Notes under the pieces: model-generated
Told to the model about the DNA's origin: nothing
Database searches by the model: none
What the model saw: only the letters and a program-made list of their open reading frames with translations
In this document: positions 1 to 8,824 of the stretch, in pieces
Numbering within the stretch: position 1 is the first letter of the stretch
Layout of the letters: each line of letters starts with the position of its first letter
NCBI RefSeq assembly: GCF_003182155.1
Contig: NZ_QGTG01000008.1
Span: 62,001 to 126,000 of the forward strand
Reading direction: 5' to 3'
Source of the DNA: Chitinophaga sp. S165
GTDB lineage: Bacteria > Bacteroidota > Bacteroidia > Chitinophagales > Chitinophagaceae
DNA length: 64,000 nucleotides
Translations under genes and position numbers: made by a program

Positions 1-2
1 TC

Positions 3-1709
3 AACCAGGCCGCATTACGTAATATTGAAGTAGTGAGAGGGCCTGCATCATCCTTATATGGCAGTGAGGCCGTAGGAGGTGCGGTGAACTTCATTACTGC
101 AGCACCGTCTTTGAAGCCTATGGCCAGGATACAGGCAGAGATCAGTGATCGTGGATATAAGCGTACCGATTTTAGTGCTTCCAGTACATTTAATAAAGTA
201 GGTATAAGCTTCGGTGGTTACTACGCTGACCAGCGCAATGGTTATATGGACCACAGTGATTTTCATAAGCTGGCCTTTACATTGCGGGCGGATTATCAGA
301 TAAACGAACGGACGAAATGGATCAACTCTGCTACATTGACCGACTATTATACAGACCAGGTAGGCGGATTGGATAGCGCCCATTTTTATTCTAAAGATTA
401 TCGCAACTTCCAGACATTCTCTTACCGTAAGGTAAATGCATTCCGCTACAGAAGTACGCTGGAGCATGCCTGGAGTACAACAAACAGAACTACTGTCACG
501 GCATTCTTCCGTAACAACAGCATAGGTCAGAATCCATTTTATGCTATTAAAAACAACCAGCAGAATCCACTGAAAGCTACCGGTGAGATCAATGACGACA
601 GCTTTAACAGTTATGGGCTGATCATACAACATAAGAAACAGTTTCCCTGGAGACATGCATCTTTGATTGCCGGCGTGAGTGCAGATTACAGTCCTGCAAC
701 TTACTATTCAGAGTTTATTGATATAGATCGCGATGCCGCAGGTTATTATACAGGTTATACAAAGTCTGATTCACTGCTGACAGATTATAATGTAGGGCTG
801 CTCAATACAGCGGCCTATGCACAGTTTGATATGGAATTACTGCGCGGTTTGAAACTGGTGGCAGCACTTCGTTATGACAGGATGGATTATGATTTTGATA
901 ATCATCTTACACCATCCGCATTCACAGGTGCTCCTGATGAACGTAACAACTTTAATGCACTGACGCCGAAAGTGGGACTGACGTACGACTTTGGAAAGAG
1001 CCGCGGACTGTATGCTAATTATAGTGTCGGCTTTGCACCGCCTAATATATCAGAATTGTACAGAGGAGTGAAGGTCCCGACCCTTGAACCTGCAACCTAC
1101 CGTAATTATGAAGCGGGCGGCTGGTTTGGTTTTGCTAATGATAAAGGGTATGTGGACATAGGTGTGTATAATATGCAGGGAACAAATGAGATCATTAGTG
1201 TGAAACTGGATGACGGATCTTATGAGAACCGTAATGCCGGACGTACAACGCACCGGGGCATAGAATGGAACGTGCGTTATTCACCGGTGCGCTCATTATG
1301 GATCCGTTGCAGTGGTCAGTATGCAGAACACTTCTTCAATGAGTATATCGAGAAAGGCGTGAGCTATGACGATAACCGGATGAGTGGAGCGCCGAAAGTG
1401 ATCACTAATACGGAGATCACCTGGAAACCGGGATTCCTGCGTGGGTTCAGATTAGGAGGAGAATGGCAGCATGTGAGCCGCTATTACATGGACCCACAGA
1501 ATACCCGCTACTATGGAGGTTACGACCTGCTGAACTTCCGTACTGGTTATGGCTGGAGGAATCTTGAATGTTGGGTTAACTGTCGCAATGCAGCAGATGC
1601 GATCTATGCTACTACGGCAGAAAAAACGACTTATAGCACAACTTACAGACCAGGACCGAAACGTACTTTTAACATAGGTGTTGCTTATACATTTAACGGT
1701 AAAAACTGA
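3..1709 (+). CDS. TonB-dependent receptor, 5' end outside window
   Basis: Outer membrane beta-barrel that imports a ligand using TonB energy. The reading frame is open from base 3, before the first possible start codon (GTG at 33), and the first residues carry the plug-domain signature IEVVRGPASSLYGSEAVGG, so the gene begins upstream of the window and lacks signal peptide, TonB box and part of the plug. The rest is a long series of aromatic, alternating strands typical of the barrel (for example YANYSVGFAPPNISELYRG), ending in GVAYTF close to the C-terminus. The next gene starts 5 bp downstream, so the two are almost certainly co-transcribed. The ligand cannot be told from sequence; the arrangement resembles vitamin, siderophore or metal receptors (BtuB/CirA type) rather than SusC, because no SusD gene follows. 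Confidence 0.93.
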   Translation, partial: NQAALRNIEVVRGPASSLYGSEAVGGAVNFITAAPSLKPMARIQAEISDRGYKRTDFSASSTFNKVGISFGGYYADQRNGYMDHSDFHKLAFTLRADYQINERTKWINSATLTDYYTDQVGGLDSAHFYSKDYRNFQTFSYRKVNAFRYRSTLEHAWSTTNRTTVTAFFRNNSIGQNPFYAIKNNQQNPLKATGEINDDSFNSYGLIIQHKKQFPWRHASLIAGVSADYSPATYYSEFIDIDRDAAGYYTGYTKSDSLLTDYNVGLLNTAAYAQFDMELLRGLKLVAALRYDRMDYDFDNHLTPSAFTGAPDERNNFNALTPKVGLTYDFGKSRGLYANYSVGFAPPNISELYRGVKVPTLEPATYRNYEAGGWFGFANDKGYVDIGVYNMQGTNEIISVKLDDGSYENRNAGRTTHRGIEWNVRYSPVRSLWIRCSGQYAEHFFNEYIEKGVSYDDNRMSGAPKVITNTEITWKPGFLRGFRLGGEWQHVSRYYMDPQNTRYYGGYDLLNFRTGYGWRNLECWVNCRNAADAIYATTAEKTTYSTTYRPGPKRTFNIGVAYTFNGKN

Positions 1710-1714
1710 CAACG

Positions 1715-2923
1715 ATGGGAATAAGAAAATGGTTGGTATTACTGACTATCTGCACAGCAGCTTGTAACAGCAAGCAGGGAAAAATACAAGTGTTATCACA
1801 TCCGGTACAGGATGCCTCTTGTCCTTATCTGACCACAACTACAGATGGTAAAACTGTGATCAGCTGGGTGGAGACAAAACAGGGAGCTGATACAGGTACA
1901 TTGTATTATGCCATATCAACTGACAGAGGCAGTACCTTTTCTGCACCACTACAGGTGCCTACAGCAAACGGCATATTGCCGCATGCCGAGAATATGCCTA
2001 AGATAGTGTTTAAACCGGATGGAGAAATCATTGCGATTTATGGTGTAGAGCAGGATGATGCGCGTAATAAATATGCCGGCCGGGTATTTTATACCCGCTC
2101 TTTAAACGGAGGGAAAAGCTGGTTGCCCGCACAGCCCCTGGTAACAGATACCGGTAGTTATGATCAACGGTATTTTGATATTGCTTTATTGCCCAGTGGC
2201 GAAGCTGCTGCTATATGGCTTGATAACAGAAAGGATATTGATGCAGAAGGGTCTTCCCTGTATTATGCGGTTACTGCCGGTCATGAAGGCTTTAAACAGG
2301 AGAAGTCACTGGCGGAAACTGTTTGTCAATGTTGCAGGACAGATCTCTATACGGATGGCCAGGGAGGTATTCATATTGCTTTCAGGGATATCATCAATGA
2401 CTCTATCCGCGATATGGTACACATGGTATCTACAGACGGAGGGGCCTCTTTCTCTGAAATGAACAGGATCAGTGCAGATAACTGGGTGGTAAGAGGTTGC
2501 CCCCATACCGGGCCTGCTATGGTGAAAAATAAGGAAGGGATGCACTTTGCCTGGTTTACCATGGGAGGAGGAGAAGGAGTGTATTACTGCCAGTCTATGG
2601 ACAATGGCAGGACATATACCCATAAGCAAAAAGTAAGTTCGGTACCATTAGCGAAACATCCGCAGATCACTGCATTGGCCGATAATAAGATCATGCTGGT
2701 TTGGGATGAGCCTGTGAAAGTAAAGAGTACATTTAATAGCCGTGTAGGCTTTCAGTTGAGGGATGGTGCTGGTAAAATACTGGACACCGGATTGCTCACA
2801 CCAGATTCTGTTTATGCGTCTTACCCGGTGATAAAAGGTGTAGATGATCATACTGTGCTGGTGGCTTATACACAGCGTGAGGGAGAGGTACAGCAGGTAC
2901 GTTGTGTGCAGATGAATAAGTGA
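1715..2923 (+). CDS. BNR/sialidase-like beta-propeller lipoprotein
   Basis: 402 residues. The N-terminus is a short hydrophobic stretch ending TICTAAC, a plausible lipobox with Cys17 as lipidated residue, so it is probably anchored in the outer membrane. Several Asp-box (BNR) repeats are visible: STDRGSTFSAP, SLNGGKSW, STDGGASF, SMDNGRTY, indicating a sialidase-like beta-propeller. It lacks clear sialidase catalytic residues and I do not claim glycosidase activity. It has an unusual cysteine cluster CQCC near residue 205 and a GCPHTGP motif near residue 265, which suggest metal or disulfide chemistry. It follows the TonB receptor by 5 bp and could be its surface-exposed partner in ligand capture. 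Confidence 0.8.
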   Translation: MGIRKWLVLLTICTAACNSKQGKIQVLSHPVQDASCPYLTTTTDGKTVISWVETKQGADTGTLYYAISTDRGSTFSAPLQVPTANGILPHAENMPKIVFKPDGEIIAIYGVEQDDARNKYAGRVFYTRSLNGGKSWLPAQPLVTDTGSYDQRYFDIALLPSGEAAAIWLDNRKDIDAEGSSLYYAVTAGHEGFKQEKSLAETVCQCCRTDLYTDGQGGIHIAFRDIINDSIRDMVHMVSTDGGASFSEMNRISADNWVVRGCPHTGPAMVKNKEGMHFAWFTMGGGEGVYYCQSMDNGRTYTHKQKVSSVPLAKHPQITALADNKIMLVWDEPVKVKSTFNSRVGFQLRDGAGKILDTGLLTPDSVYASYPVIKGVDDHTVLVAYTQREGEVQQVRCVQMNK

Positions 2924-2933
2924 AGTAACTATA

Positions 2934-2966
2934 TAAAAAAATCCCGCCGGCTTACACCGGCGGGAT
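2934..2966 (-). terminator. Rho-independent terminator of small leftward unit
   Basis: A perfect 10-bp stem (ATCCCGCCGG / CCGGCGGGAT) with a 6-base loop lies at 2941-2966. A run of seven T follows the stem only when read on the minus strand, so its main use is to end leftward transcription; it may also stop rightward reading from the BNR lipoprotein gene. Confidence 0.8.
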
Positions 2967-2978
2967 TAGATTCATTTC

Positions 2979-3125
2979 TCAGTAACTAAAAGCTCCGGCC
3001 CAATCCTGGCGAGTAGCCCAGCGACCGTAGTTATTCCTTTTAGATCTGTCGGAGTAGAAGCGCCATTCTGCTTTCCACCTGGGATAGTAAAGGCGCAACA
3101 AATACAGTGTTGCAAATGTAAGCAT
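2979..3125 (-). CDS. Possible small Trp/Tyr/Arg-rich protein, 48 aa
   Basis: Not recognised. An ATG at 3125 opens 48 codons ending in TGA at 2979. The peptide begins hydrophobic (MLTFATLYLLRLYY) and then becomes rich in Trp, Arg and Tyr (RWKAEWRFY, GRWATRQDW). The support is positional: a good Bacteroidota promoter lies at 3268-3297 and a T-tailed terminator at 2934-2966, both oriented leftward, so a transcript of about 330 nt covering this ORF is expected. No clear ribosome binding site is seen, and the transcript could instead be a noncoding RNA. Confidence 0.35.
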   Translation of the reverse strand: MLTFATLYLLRLYYPRWKAEWRFYSDRSKRNNYGRWATRQDWAGAFSY

Positions 3126-3190
3126 AGGGATATGGTTTTTTAGGATAGATAGTCGGCATCATCAAAACGTTAAAATAGTTAGTTAGTTGC

Positions 3191-3206
3191 ACCTCCGCGC
3201 GGAGGT
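3191..3206. repeat. Perfect 16-bp palindrome ACCTCCGCGCGGAGGT
   Basis: The 16 bases are identical on both strands. The site lies between the leftward promoter and the 48-codon ORF, so in RNA it would fold as a GC-rich hairpin in the leader. It contains both ACCTCC (the anti-Shine-Dalgarno core) and GGAGGT. As DNA it could also be an operator for a dimeric regulator. Confidence 0.6.
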
Positions 3207-3267
3207 ATATCTTAAGCAGCCTCAAATACAATACTCACAAATAGCCCCTCATATACGTTAATTGTTT

Positions 3268-3297
3268 CAAATATAAATACAAAAGGTTACATTCAAA
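3268..3297 (-). promoter_or_regulatory. Bacteroidota-type promoter, leftward
   Basis: Read on the minus strand: TTTG at 3297-3294, an 18-base spacer, then TATATTTG at 3275-3268, matching TTTG-N17-23-TAnnTTTG. Transcription would start near 3262 and run toward the small ORF and its terminator, away from the SDR gene. Confidence 0.65.
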
Positions 3298-3326
3298 ATA
3301 ACATCTAAGTGTTATATTAACATTTT

Positions 3327-4082
3327 TTACTCTTTATCGAAGTAATAGGCATTAGCCTGTTGCAGGCAAGTCATTACCAGATCATTGATGCATACGTGAG
3401 GTGGTAAAGTGGCACAGTAGTAAATTGTGTCTGCTACATCCTCACCGGTTAAAGGTTGGAAGCCTTTATAAACGTTGTCAGCTTTTTCTTTGTCACCTTT
3501 AAATCGCACTTCTGAAAACTCTGTAGCTGCAGCTCCGGGATGTACAGCAGTTACCTTGATACGGTGGGGAAGCAGGTCGATACGCATGCCTTGTGAAATA
3601 GAATCTACTGCAGCTTTGGTTGCACAATAGACATGTCCTTTGGCATACACCTGTTTAGCGGCAGTAGAGCCAAGATTGATGATATGTCCTTTGCCCTGTT
3701 CTTTGAGCCAGGGGATCACCACTCTGGAAACATAAAGTAAGCCTTTCACATTGGTGTCGATCATGGTATCCCAGTCAGACACATCTCCATCTTCAATTGT
3801 ACTGAAACCGAGGGCCAGTCCGGCGTTATTGATAAGGATGCTGACAGCTTTCCATTTGTCAGGTATATTGCCTAATACGCTGTTTACAGCCTGTTGATCT
3901 CTCACATCAAAACAAAGTGGTAATACGGCAATCTTATATTCCTGTTGTAACTGTTGCTGTAATGTTGTTAATCTCTCCTCTCTTCTTCCTGTGATAATTA
4001 AATCATAACCATTCGCAGCGAACTTCTTTGCGCACGCCTCACCAAAGCCAGAGGTAGCTCCGGTAATTAAAACTATTGCCAT
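3327..4082 (-). CDS. SDR family NAD(P)-dependent oxidoreductase (YdfG-like)
   Basis: 251 residues, the usual size of a classical short-chain dehydrogenase. The cofactor motif TGATSGFGE is at residues 7-15, NNAG at 85-88, and the catalytic Ser139, Tyr152 and Lys156 (YCATK) are present. The C-terminal part (HPGAAATEFSEVRFKGD, TLPPHVCINDLVM) closely follows E. coli YdfG, an NADP-dependent 3-hydroxy acid dehydrogenase acting on serine, allo-threonine and malonic semialdehyde; that substrate range is inferred. The start lies 9 bp after the stop of the 643-residue surface protein, so it is probably the last gene of the leftward lnt operon, with no obvious functional link to it. Confidence 0.93.
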   Translation of the reverse strand: MAIVLITGATSGFGEACAKKFAANGYDLIITGRREERLTTLQQQLQQEYKIAVLPLCFDVRDQQAVNSVLGNIPDKWKAVSILINNAGLALGFSTIEDGDVSDWDTMIDTNVKGLLYVSRVVIPWLKEQGKGHIINLGSTAAKQVYAKGHVYCATKAAVDSISQGMRIDLLPHRIKVTAVHPGAAATEFSEVRFKGDKEKADNVYKGFQPLTGEDVADTIYYCATLPPHVCINDLVMTCLQQANAYYFDKE

Positions 4083-4091
4083 AGATCGATT

Positions 4092-6023
4092 TTATTTCAC
4101 CAAAGTTACAGTGCCTTTCTTTAAAATGCTTTTACCGGTTAAATCTTTTCCGGCAAGTATCCAGATATAGGTGTCAACTGGTGCTGGCATGCCTTTGATA
4201 GTACCGTCCCATCCTTTGCGGAAGTCGGTGGAGGAAAATACTTCCTGTCCCCAGCGATTAAAGATGCGGAAGTATTCGTATTCTGTAATGCCGACAGGAA
4301 CAAACCGGAAACGATCGTTCTGTCCGTCGCCATTTGGACTGAAGGCGGTAGGAACGTATACTTCCGGACCGGTGTAATACTTGATATTGATCGAATCATA
4401 GCCAATACATCCCTGTGAGTTCGAGACTTGCAGCAGGTACGTGATGTCATCGTTGCCACTGACGACAGGATTTGAAACGTTTATATTGTTCAGGCCAATC
4501 GGTGGCGACCAGGCATAGAATTCCCCACCGGTCGCATTCAGTTGCAGTTGCTGTCCTTTGGCGAGGATGGTGTCATTGCCCGCGAAAGGATTGACCTCAT
4601 AGACAGTGATTTCCCTGGAAAGTGTCGCACTGCACGATCGGTCTGTAAGCAGGGAGAGTGTGACGGTATATGTGCCTCCCTCCTGGTAGACGTAATTCAT
4701 TTGAGTACTGACAGCACTGGTTGGCTGTGGTGCATCAGGTATACCAATGTCCCAACGCCTGCTGGTAATTTTGCCATAGGTGTAGGTGGAAACATCATTG
4801 AAGCGGATAGGTTTTCCACGGCAAAGACCTTCCACCGTAAAATCAGCATTTAAACCCGGATAATTGTGAACAAAACCAGTTACGCTGTCAGTACAGGAAA
4901 GTCCGCGGTTGACCACCAGTTTCACAGGGAAAATGCCGGTGTCGGGGAACTGGTGAGTGAAGACAGCTTTATCAAAAGTGATGGTATCGGTACCATCGCC
5001 AAAATCCCAATAATAACTGGAAGTAAAGCCGGCATTACTGTAATTGGGAATGGTGACACCCAGGTCAGGGCTGGCCACGCAGTTCATGAGCACATCGGGA
5101 AAGCCAGCGCTGATGTTGGTCGTACAATTGAAGACTGTCAGCAAGAGGTCTTTGTGGTGTGTGCCGAGTAATATTTTCGTACGCCGGTCATATTCACTTA
5201 CGCAAACGGAAATGACAAACTTTCCCTGGCGGTTAGGTGTACCTCGGAGCATACCATGATTATCTATGGATATCTGCGGAGCACCGCCCATTGGATTGGC
5301 GCCCGAATAGGGTGTTACATAATTGACGGTAGAATTATATGGAGGTGGATTGGCTGCTACTCCCTCACTGCGTGTAGAGCCTCCTGTGAGTGCACTGCAA
5401 AGACTGTAGGTAAGACTGTCCCCATCCGGATCGAAAGCAGAATAATCAAAGGTAAAAGGCAGACTGTTACAGATAACGATCGCACCGTCCTGTTTGAAAT
5501 GCACGCTGCTGTTGGTCGGCCTCTTTTCTACTCCCGGAATGACGGTATAGAAGGTAGATCCCTCATGCTCGGAATCATAGATATTAGTAAGCTTCTCCCC
5601 ACGGCAACAGCGCTGGTAAGTGACATAGTATCCGCCATTGGAGGCTGGTAGTTCGACAGTATCCCGGTAATAGGCTACTTCCAGGTTTTGTGTGCGGGGA
5701 GCCAGGCAGGGATTTTTGAGGGTATCACGGAGGGATTTTGTTTCGCTGATATAGAGTTGTCTGGCATTGACAATACGGACGCCGCTGGCACTATAAATAT
5801 TGACTGGAACTGGATTTTCGAAATGATCAAGACATCCCTGAATGGGACCGCAGGTAAAGTCGGCATCCCGGTATAACTTGAGGACGATCTCATATCTGTA
5901 TTTGCCGTCGCCGGCGGTGCCCAGATATGCATAGTAAATTTCGCCGCCAATTATATGGTAAGCATCTGCTCTAACGTAGACAAAGGTGCAGCAAATAGCC
6001 AGAATAAGGAGTCGGTACATCAA
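4092..6023 (-). CDS. T9SS type B sorting protein with PKD domains, 643 aa
   Basis: Secreted surface protein. A signal peptide covers about residues 1-21. The mature N-terminus starts with HIIGGEIYYAYLG, followed by a conserved region with an FDPDGDSLTYSLC stretch. Two PKD-like domains follow (YYWDFGDG and RRWDIGIP), and the last ~90 residues are a gliding-motility-type C-terminal domain: VPTAFSPNGDGQNDRF, FRIFNRWGQEVF, GTVTLVK. Such domains direct T9SS export and attachment. It is a paralog of the 881-residue protein encoded just upstream: the N-terminal domain, the DPDGD region and the C-terminal domain are all shared. The 153-bp gap between the two has no terminator, so they are likely co-expressed. 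Ligand unknown. Confidence 0.92.
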   Translation of the reverse strand: MMYRLLILAICCTFVYVRADAYHIIGGEIYYAYLGTAGDGKYRYEIVLKLYRDADFTCGPIQGCLDHFENPVPVNIYSASGVRIVNARQLYISETKSLRDTLKNPCLAPRTQNLEVAYYRDTVELPASNGGYYVTYQRCCRGEKLTNIYDSEHEGSTFYTVIPGVEKRPTNSSVHFKQDGAIVICNSLPFTFDYSAFDPDGDSLTYSLCSALTGGSTRSEGVAANPPPYNSTVNYVTPYSGANPMGGAPQISIDNHGMLRGTPNRQGKFVISVCVSEYDRRTKILLGTHHKDLLLTVFNCTTNISAGFPDVLMNCVASPDLGVTIPNYSNAGFTSSYYWDFGDGTDTITFDKAVFTHQFPDTGIFPVKLVVNRGLSCTDSVTGFVHNYPGLNADFTVEGLCRGKPIRFNDVSTYTYGKITSRRWDIGIPDAPQPTSAVSTQMNYVYQEGGTYTVTLSLLTDRSCSATLSREITVYEVNPFAGNDTILAKGQQLQLNATGGEFYAWSPPIGLNNINVSNPVVSGNDDITYLLQVSNSQGCIGYDSINIKYYTGPEVYVPTAFSPNGDGQNDRFRFVPVGITEYEYFRIFNRWGQEVFSSTDFRKGWDGTIKGMPAPVDTYIWILAGKDLTGKSILKKGTVTLVK

Positions 6024-6176
6024 AAGGGGCGCATAACGTAAAAATGACTTTCTTATAGGAATTTACAAAAAAATCCACCGTTAATAAAATCATTTTTTCC
6101 AGTGTTCATGCGACTTTGGAAGTACTTGTACAGTAGATCATTACAGTTGATAGTATGTAATTAAATGAAGTTATTT

Positions 6177-8822
6177 CTATCTGACAAGTGTTACAGTTCC
6201 TTTTCTTAATACAGTTTCGTTATCTACATTTTTACCTTGTACTACCCAAACGTAGCTGCCTACCGCTGCGGGAGACCCATTAAAGTACCCATCCCATCCC
6301 TTCATATACTGTGTGGTACTGAACATAAGCTTTCCCCAGCGGTCATATACGCGGAAGAAGTCCATCTGTACGATACCTACGGGAAGTGGACGGAAAATAT
6401 CGTTCTGGCCGTCGCCGTTAGGAGAGAAGCCTGTAGGAACGTAGATGTCGGGGCCTGCTATAAAACGGACTTTAATATCATCCCGGCCGGAACAGCCTTC
6501 TGCCGTATAGACGGTTACGGTATAGGTAATGTCACGATTGATGGTGGTAGTTGGATTATAGATATTGGGGTTATCCAGACCTATTATTGGAGTCCATACA
6601 TAGTTGATACCACCGGAGGCATTTAACTGGAATGGCTGGTTCAGGATTGCAATGGTATCGTTGCCGGCAAAGGCAGGCACGGGCGGTACCACATTGATCA
6701 CTACACTATCCAGAACTGGTTTCGGACAACCCAGTACATCGGTTACCGTAACTATATATTGAGTGGTATCGGTTGGCCGGGCAATAGTATTGGCACTTCT
6801 CGGAGTGGATAATGTTGTTGTCGGAGTCCACTGATAAGAGCTTCCGCCTGTCGCACGCAGTGTAACCTGCTCACCATAGCAAATGGTAGTATCTTCACCG
6901 GCATAGGCTACAGGAGGATCTACTATGCGCAATTGTACATTATCCTGACCACTACAGTCGCCAAGATCTCCTCTTACGGTATAACCTACCGACGGCGCCG
7001 GGGGAACGATGGACAGTACCGGACCAGTTCCAACTTCCGCGTTGGTGGACGTATTGAACCAGGTGAGCGGATAATTGCCATCGGGAAATGCACGGATATG
7101 TACTTCATCGCCTGTACATACAGTACTGTCGGCAATGGTCGTTACCACCAGTTTTTCTCTCACGTCAATGGCAATCCGTTTGCTGTTACTACACCCTGTC
7201 TGGTCTGTGAACGTTACGGTATAGGCCGTATCTCTTTTAGGAAAGATCGTTGGGTTGGCGGTATTGGCGTTATCGATATTATATGAAGGGCTCCATGTAT
7301 ATGTTCCGTTCACCACGTTGCCATCTACTACGCTTTCAGCGTGCAGTTGAATAAAATTCAGGATACATAGCAGCGTATCCGGTGTGGTGGCCAGTGGCGG
7401 CTTGTCATAAATAATAAGATCGGTGGTGTCAAAACGTTCGCATCCCTGTTCTGTTTTAACCTGCAGTACCACCTGGTAGTTCCCTGGTCCGGGATATTGA
7501 TAATGTGGGTCTTCCTGTAGCGATGTATCCGTATCGGTCGTCTCTACACCGAAATCCCAACGGAAATAGTTAATTCTGTCAGAGGTACTGGAGGTATTGG
7601 AGGTGTTGTCAAAAGCGGTTGTAGTATTGCTACATAAACCGCTTGCCCGCACAACAGGCCTCAACATGGGATATACATAGGCCGTGGCAATAGCGCTGTC
7701 GCCACAATTACTCTGCCTGTCCACCCATAGTTTTACGGTATAAGTACCGTCCTGTGTATAGGTATGTTGTATCGGATCGCTGCTGTTCGTCTTCAAGGTC
7801 TGGCCATCCCCGAAATCCCATTCGTAGGGTTTACCTTCTGTACTGTTGTTGATAAACGTGATGGTATAGCCAGAACAGTCGTTGTATTTCTCTGGCATGG
7901 CGGCAACGACCGACTTAATACAGGTAGTTACATTGACATGGAAATCTTTCCGGTGTATCCCAAGCAGTCTGCCATTCCGGTATTCGGAAGCACATACGGT
8001 CACCACATACTTGCCCGGGTTAGGGGCGGTCCCGGAGATAACGCCGGTTTGCGGGTTTATAGTGGCTCCTGCTCCCAGCGGACTACTGCCGGAATACGGA
8101 CTCTTATAAGGGATCAGGCCATAGGGAGGTGCAATTGCTGCAGGAGGAATGCCTGATTGGCCGGTTGTCTGGCCGCCGCCATAAGCATCGCAGAAAGAAT
8201 AAACGATCTGATCCCCATCAGGATCGATCGCAGAGAAATCGTATGTGAATTTTTTATTGGCGCATACAAGCACCGCTTCATCTTTTGCGAAGTATGGACT
8301 GGAGTTATTTAAAATGCCATCTTTTCCTGGCAGCTCGGTAAAATAGGTAGCGCCATTGCCCGGACTATTCTGTTCGTCATTCGGGTTTCTGGTGTCTATG
8401 ATATTTTCCATTGTGAAGTCACGGCAGCAGCTCTGAAAAGCAACGACATAGCCCTTGTCACTGACAGGAACGGTTATATTCTGTACGTATATACCGATCT
8501 GAAAACAAATATTGGGAGGGTTAACGATACATGGATCTATCTGTCCCAGCTCTTTTTGTTCCTTACTGGCGCGTGGCACCAGGGGCTGGGTTACCCGTGA
8601 ATTGGTTTGTATATCGAAAACGGAGAAATAAACCGATTCCGGTAATTCTGCTATATTCTGTCCACTACCGCATATGCGGAACAGCTTCAATGTAACCTGA
8701 TAGGTCAGATTATCACCATTGCGGCTGATATACTTATACAACATTTCTCCCCCAATGATATGGGAAGCCCTTGTTATGTACCCGAAGGAAAGAATGATAA
8801 GCAGTATAAGGGTTCTTTTCAC
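6177..8822 (-). CDS. T9SS type B sorting protein with PKD/Ig-like domains, 881 aa
   Basis: I place the start at the GTG at 8822, 2 bases after the TGA of the hydrolase gene. This gives a good signal peptide (VKRTLILLIILSFGY...RAS) directly before HIIGGEMLYKY, whereas the longer upstream frame would add 23 residues unlike a signal sequence. Domains: N-terminal HIIGGE domain with DPDGDQIVYSFC, PKD domains (YEWDFGDG, FRWDFGVE), then at least three Ig-like repeats of the YxWxPxxxL...N form, and a type B sorting domain (VPTGFSPNGDGQND, FRVYDRWGKLMF, KGTVTLVR). Larger paralog of the 643-residue neighbour. Tight spacing to the hydrolase indicates translational coupling within the lnt operon. Confidence 0.9.
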   Translation of the reverse strand: MKRTLILLIILSFGYITRASHIIGGEMLYKYISRNGDNLTYQVTLKLFRICGSGQNIAELPESVYFSVFDIQTNSRVTQPLVPRASKEQKELGQIDPCIVNPPNICFQIGIYVQNITVPVSDKGYVVAFQSCCRDFTMENIIDTRNPNDEQNSPGNGATYFTELPGKDGILNNSSPYFAKDEAVLVCANKKFTYDFSAIDPDGDQIVYSFCDAYGGGQTTGQSGIPPAAIAPPYGLIPYKSPYSGSSPLGAGATINPQTGVISGTAPNPGKYVVTVCASEYRNGRLLGIHRKDFHVNVTTCIKSVVAAMPEKYNDCSGYTITFINNSTEGKPYEWDFGDGQTLKTNSSDPIQHTYTQDGTYTVKLWVDRQSNCGDSAIATAYVYPMLRPVVRASGLCSNTTTAFDNTSNTSSTSDRINYFRWDFGVETTDTDTSLQEDPHYQYPGPGNYQVVLQVKTEQGCERFDTTDLIIYDKPPLATTPDTLLCILNFIQLHAESVVDGNVVNGTYTWSPSYNIDNANTANPTIFPKRDTAYTVTFTDQTGCSNSKRIAIDVREKLVVTTIADSTVCTGDEVHIRAFPDGNYPLTWFNTSTNAEVGTGPVLSIVPPAPSVGYTVRGDLGDCSGQDNVQLRIVDPPVAYAGEDTTICYGEQVTLRATGGSSYQWTPTTTLSTPRSANTIARPTDTTQYIVTVTDVLGCPKPVLDSVVINVVPPVPAFAGNDTIAILNQPFQLNASGGINYVWTPIIGLDNPNIYNPTTTINRDITYTVTVYTAEGCSGRDDIKVRFIAGPDIYVPTGFSPNGDGQNDIFRPLPVGIVQMDFFRVYDRWGKLMFSTTQYMKGWDGYFNGSPAAVGSYVWVVQGKNVDNETVLRKGTVTLVR

Positions 8823-8824
8823 GT

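Larger units (their letters stand above)
2967..3326. other. Intergenic region with small leftward unit
   Basis: The space between the BNR lipoprotein gene and the SDR gene holds the leftward promoter, 16-bp palindrome and 48-codon ORF described separately. The bases from 3298 to 3326 are AT-rich and show no further signal. Confidence 0.7.

Noticed and set aside
54..656. Long minus-strand reading frame of 200 codons
   Set aside because: Antisense to the TonB receptor, whose barrel composition is clear; the antisense frame has no domain-like features.
3040..3231. 63-codon minus-strand frame overlapping the small Trp-rich ORF
   Set aside because: It needs a TTG start and crosses the palindrome; the 48-codon frame has an ATG and lies better between palindrome and terminator.
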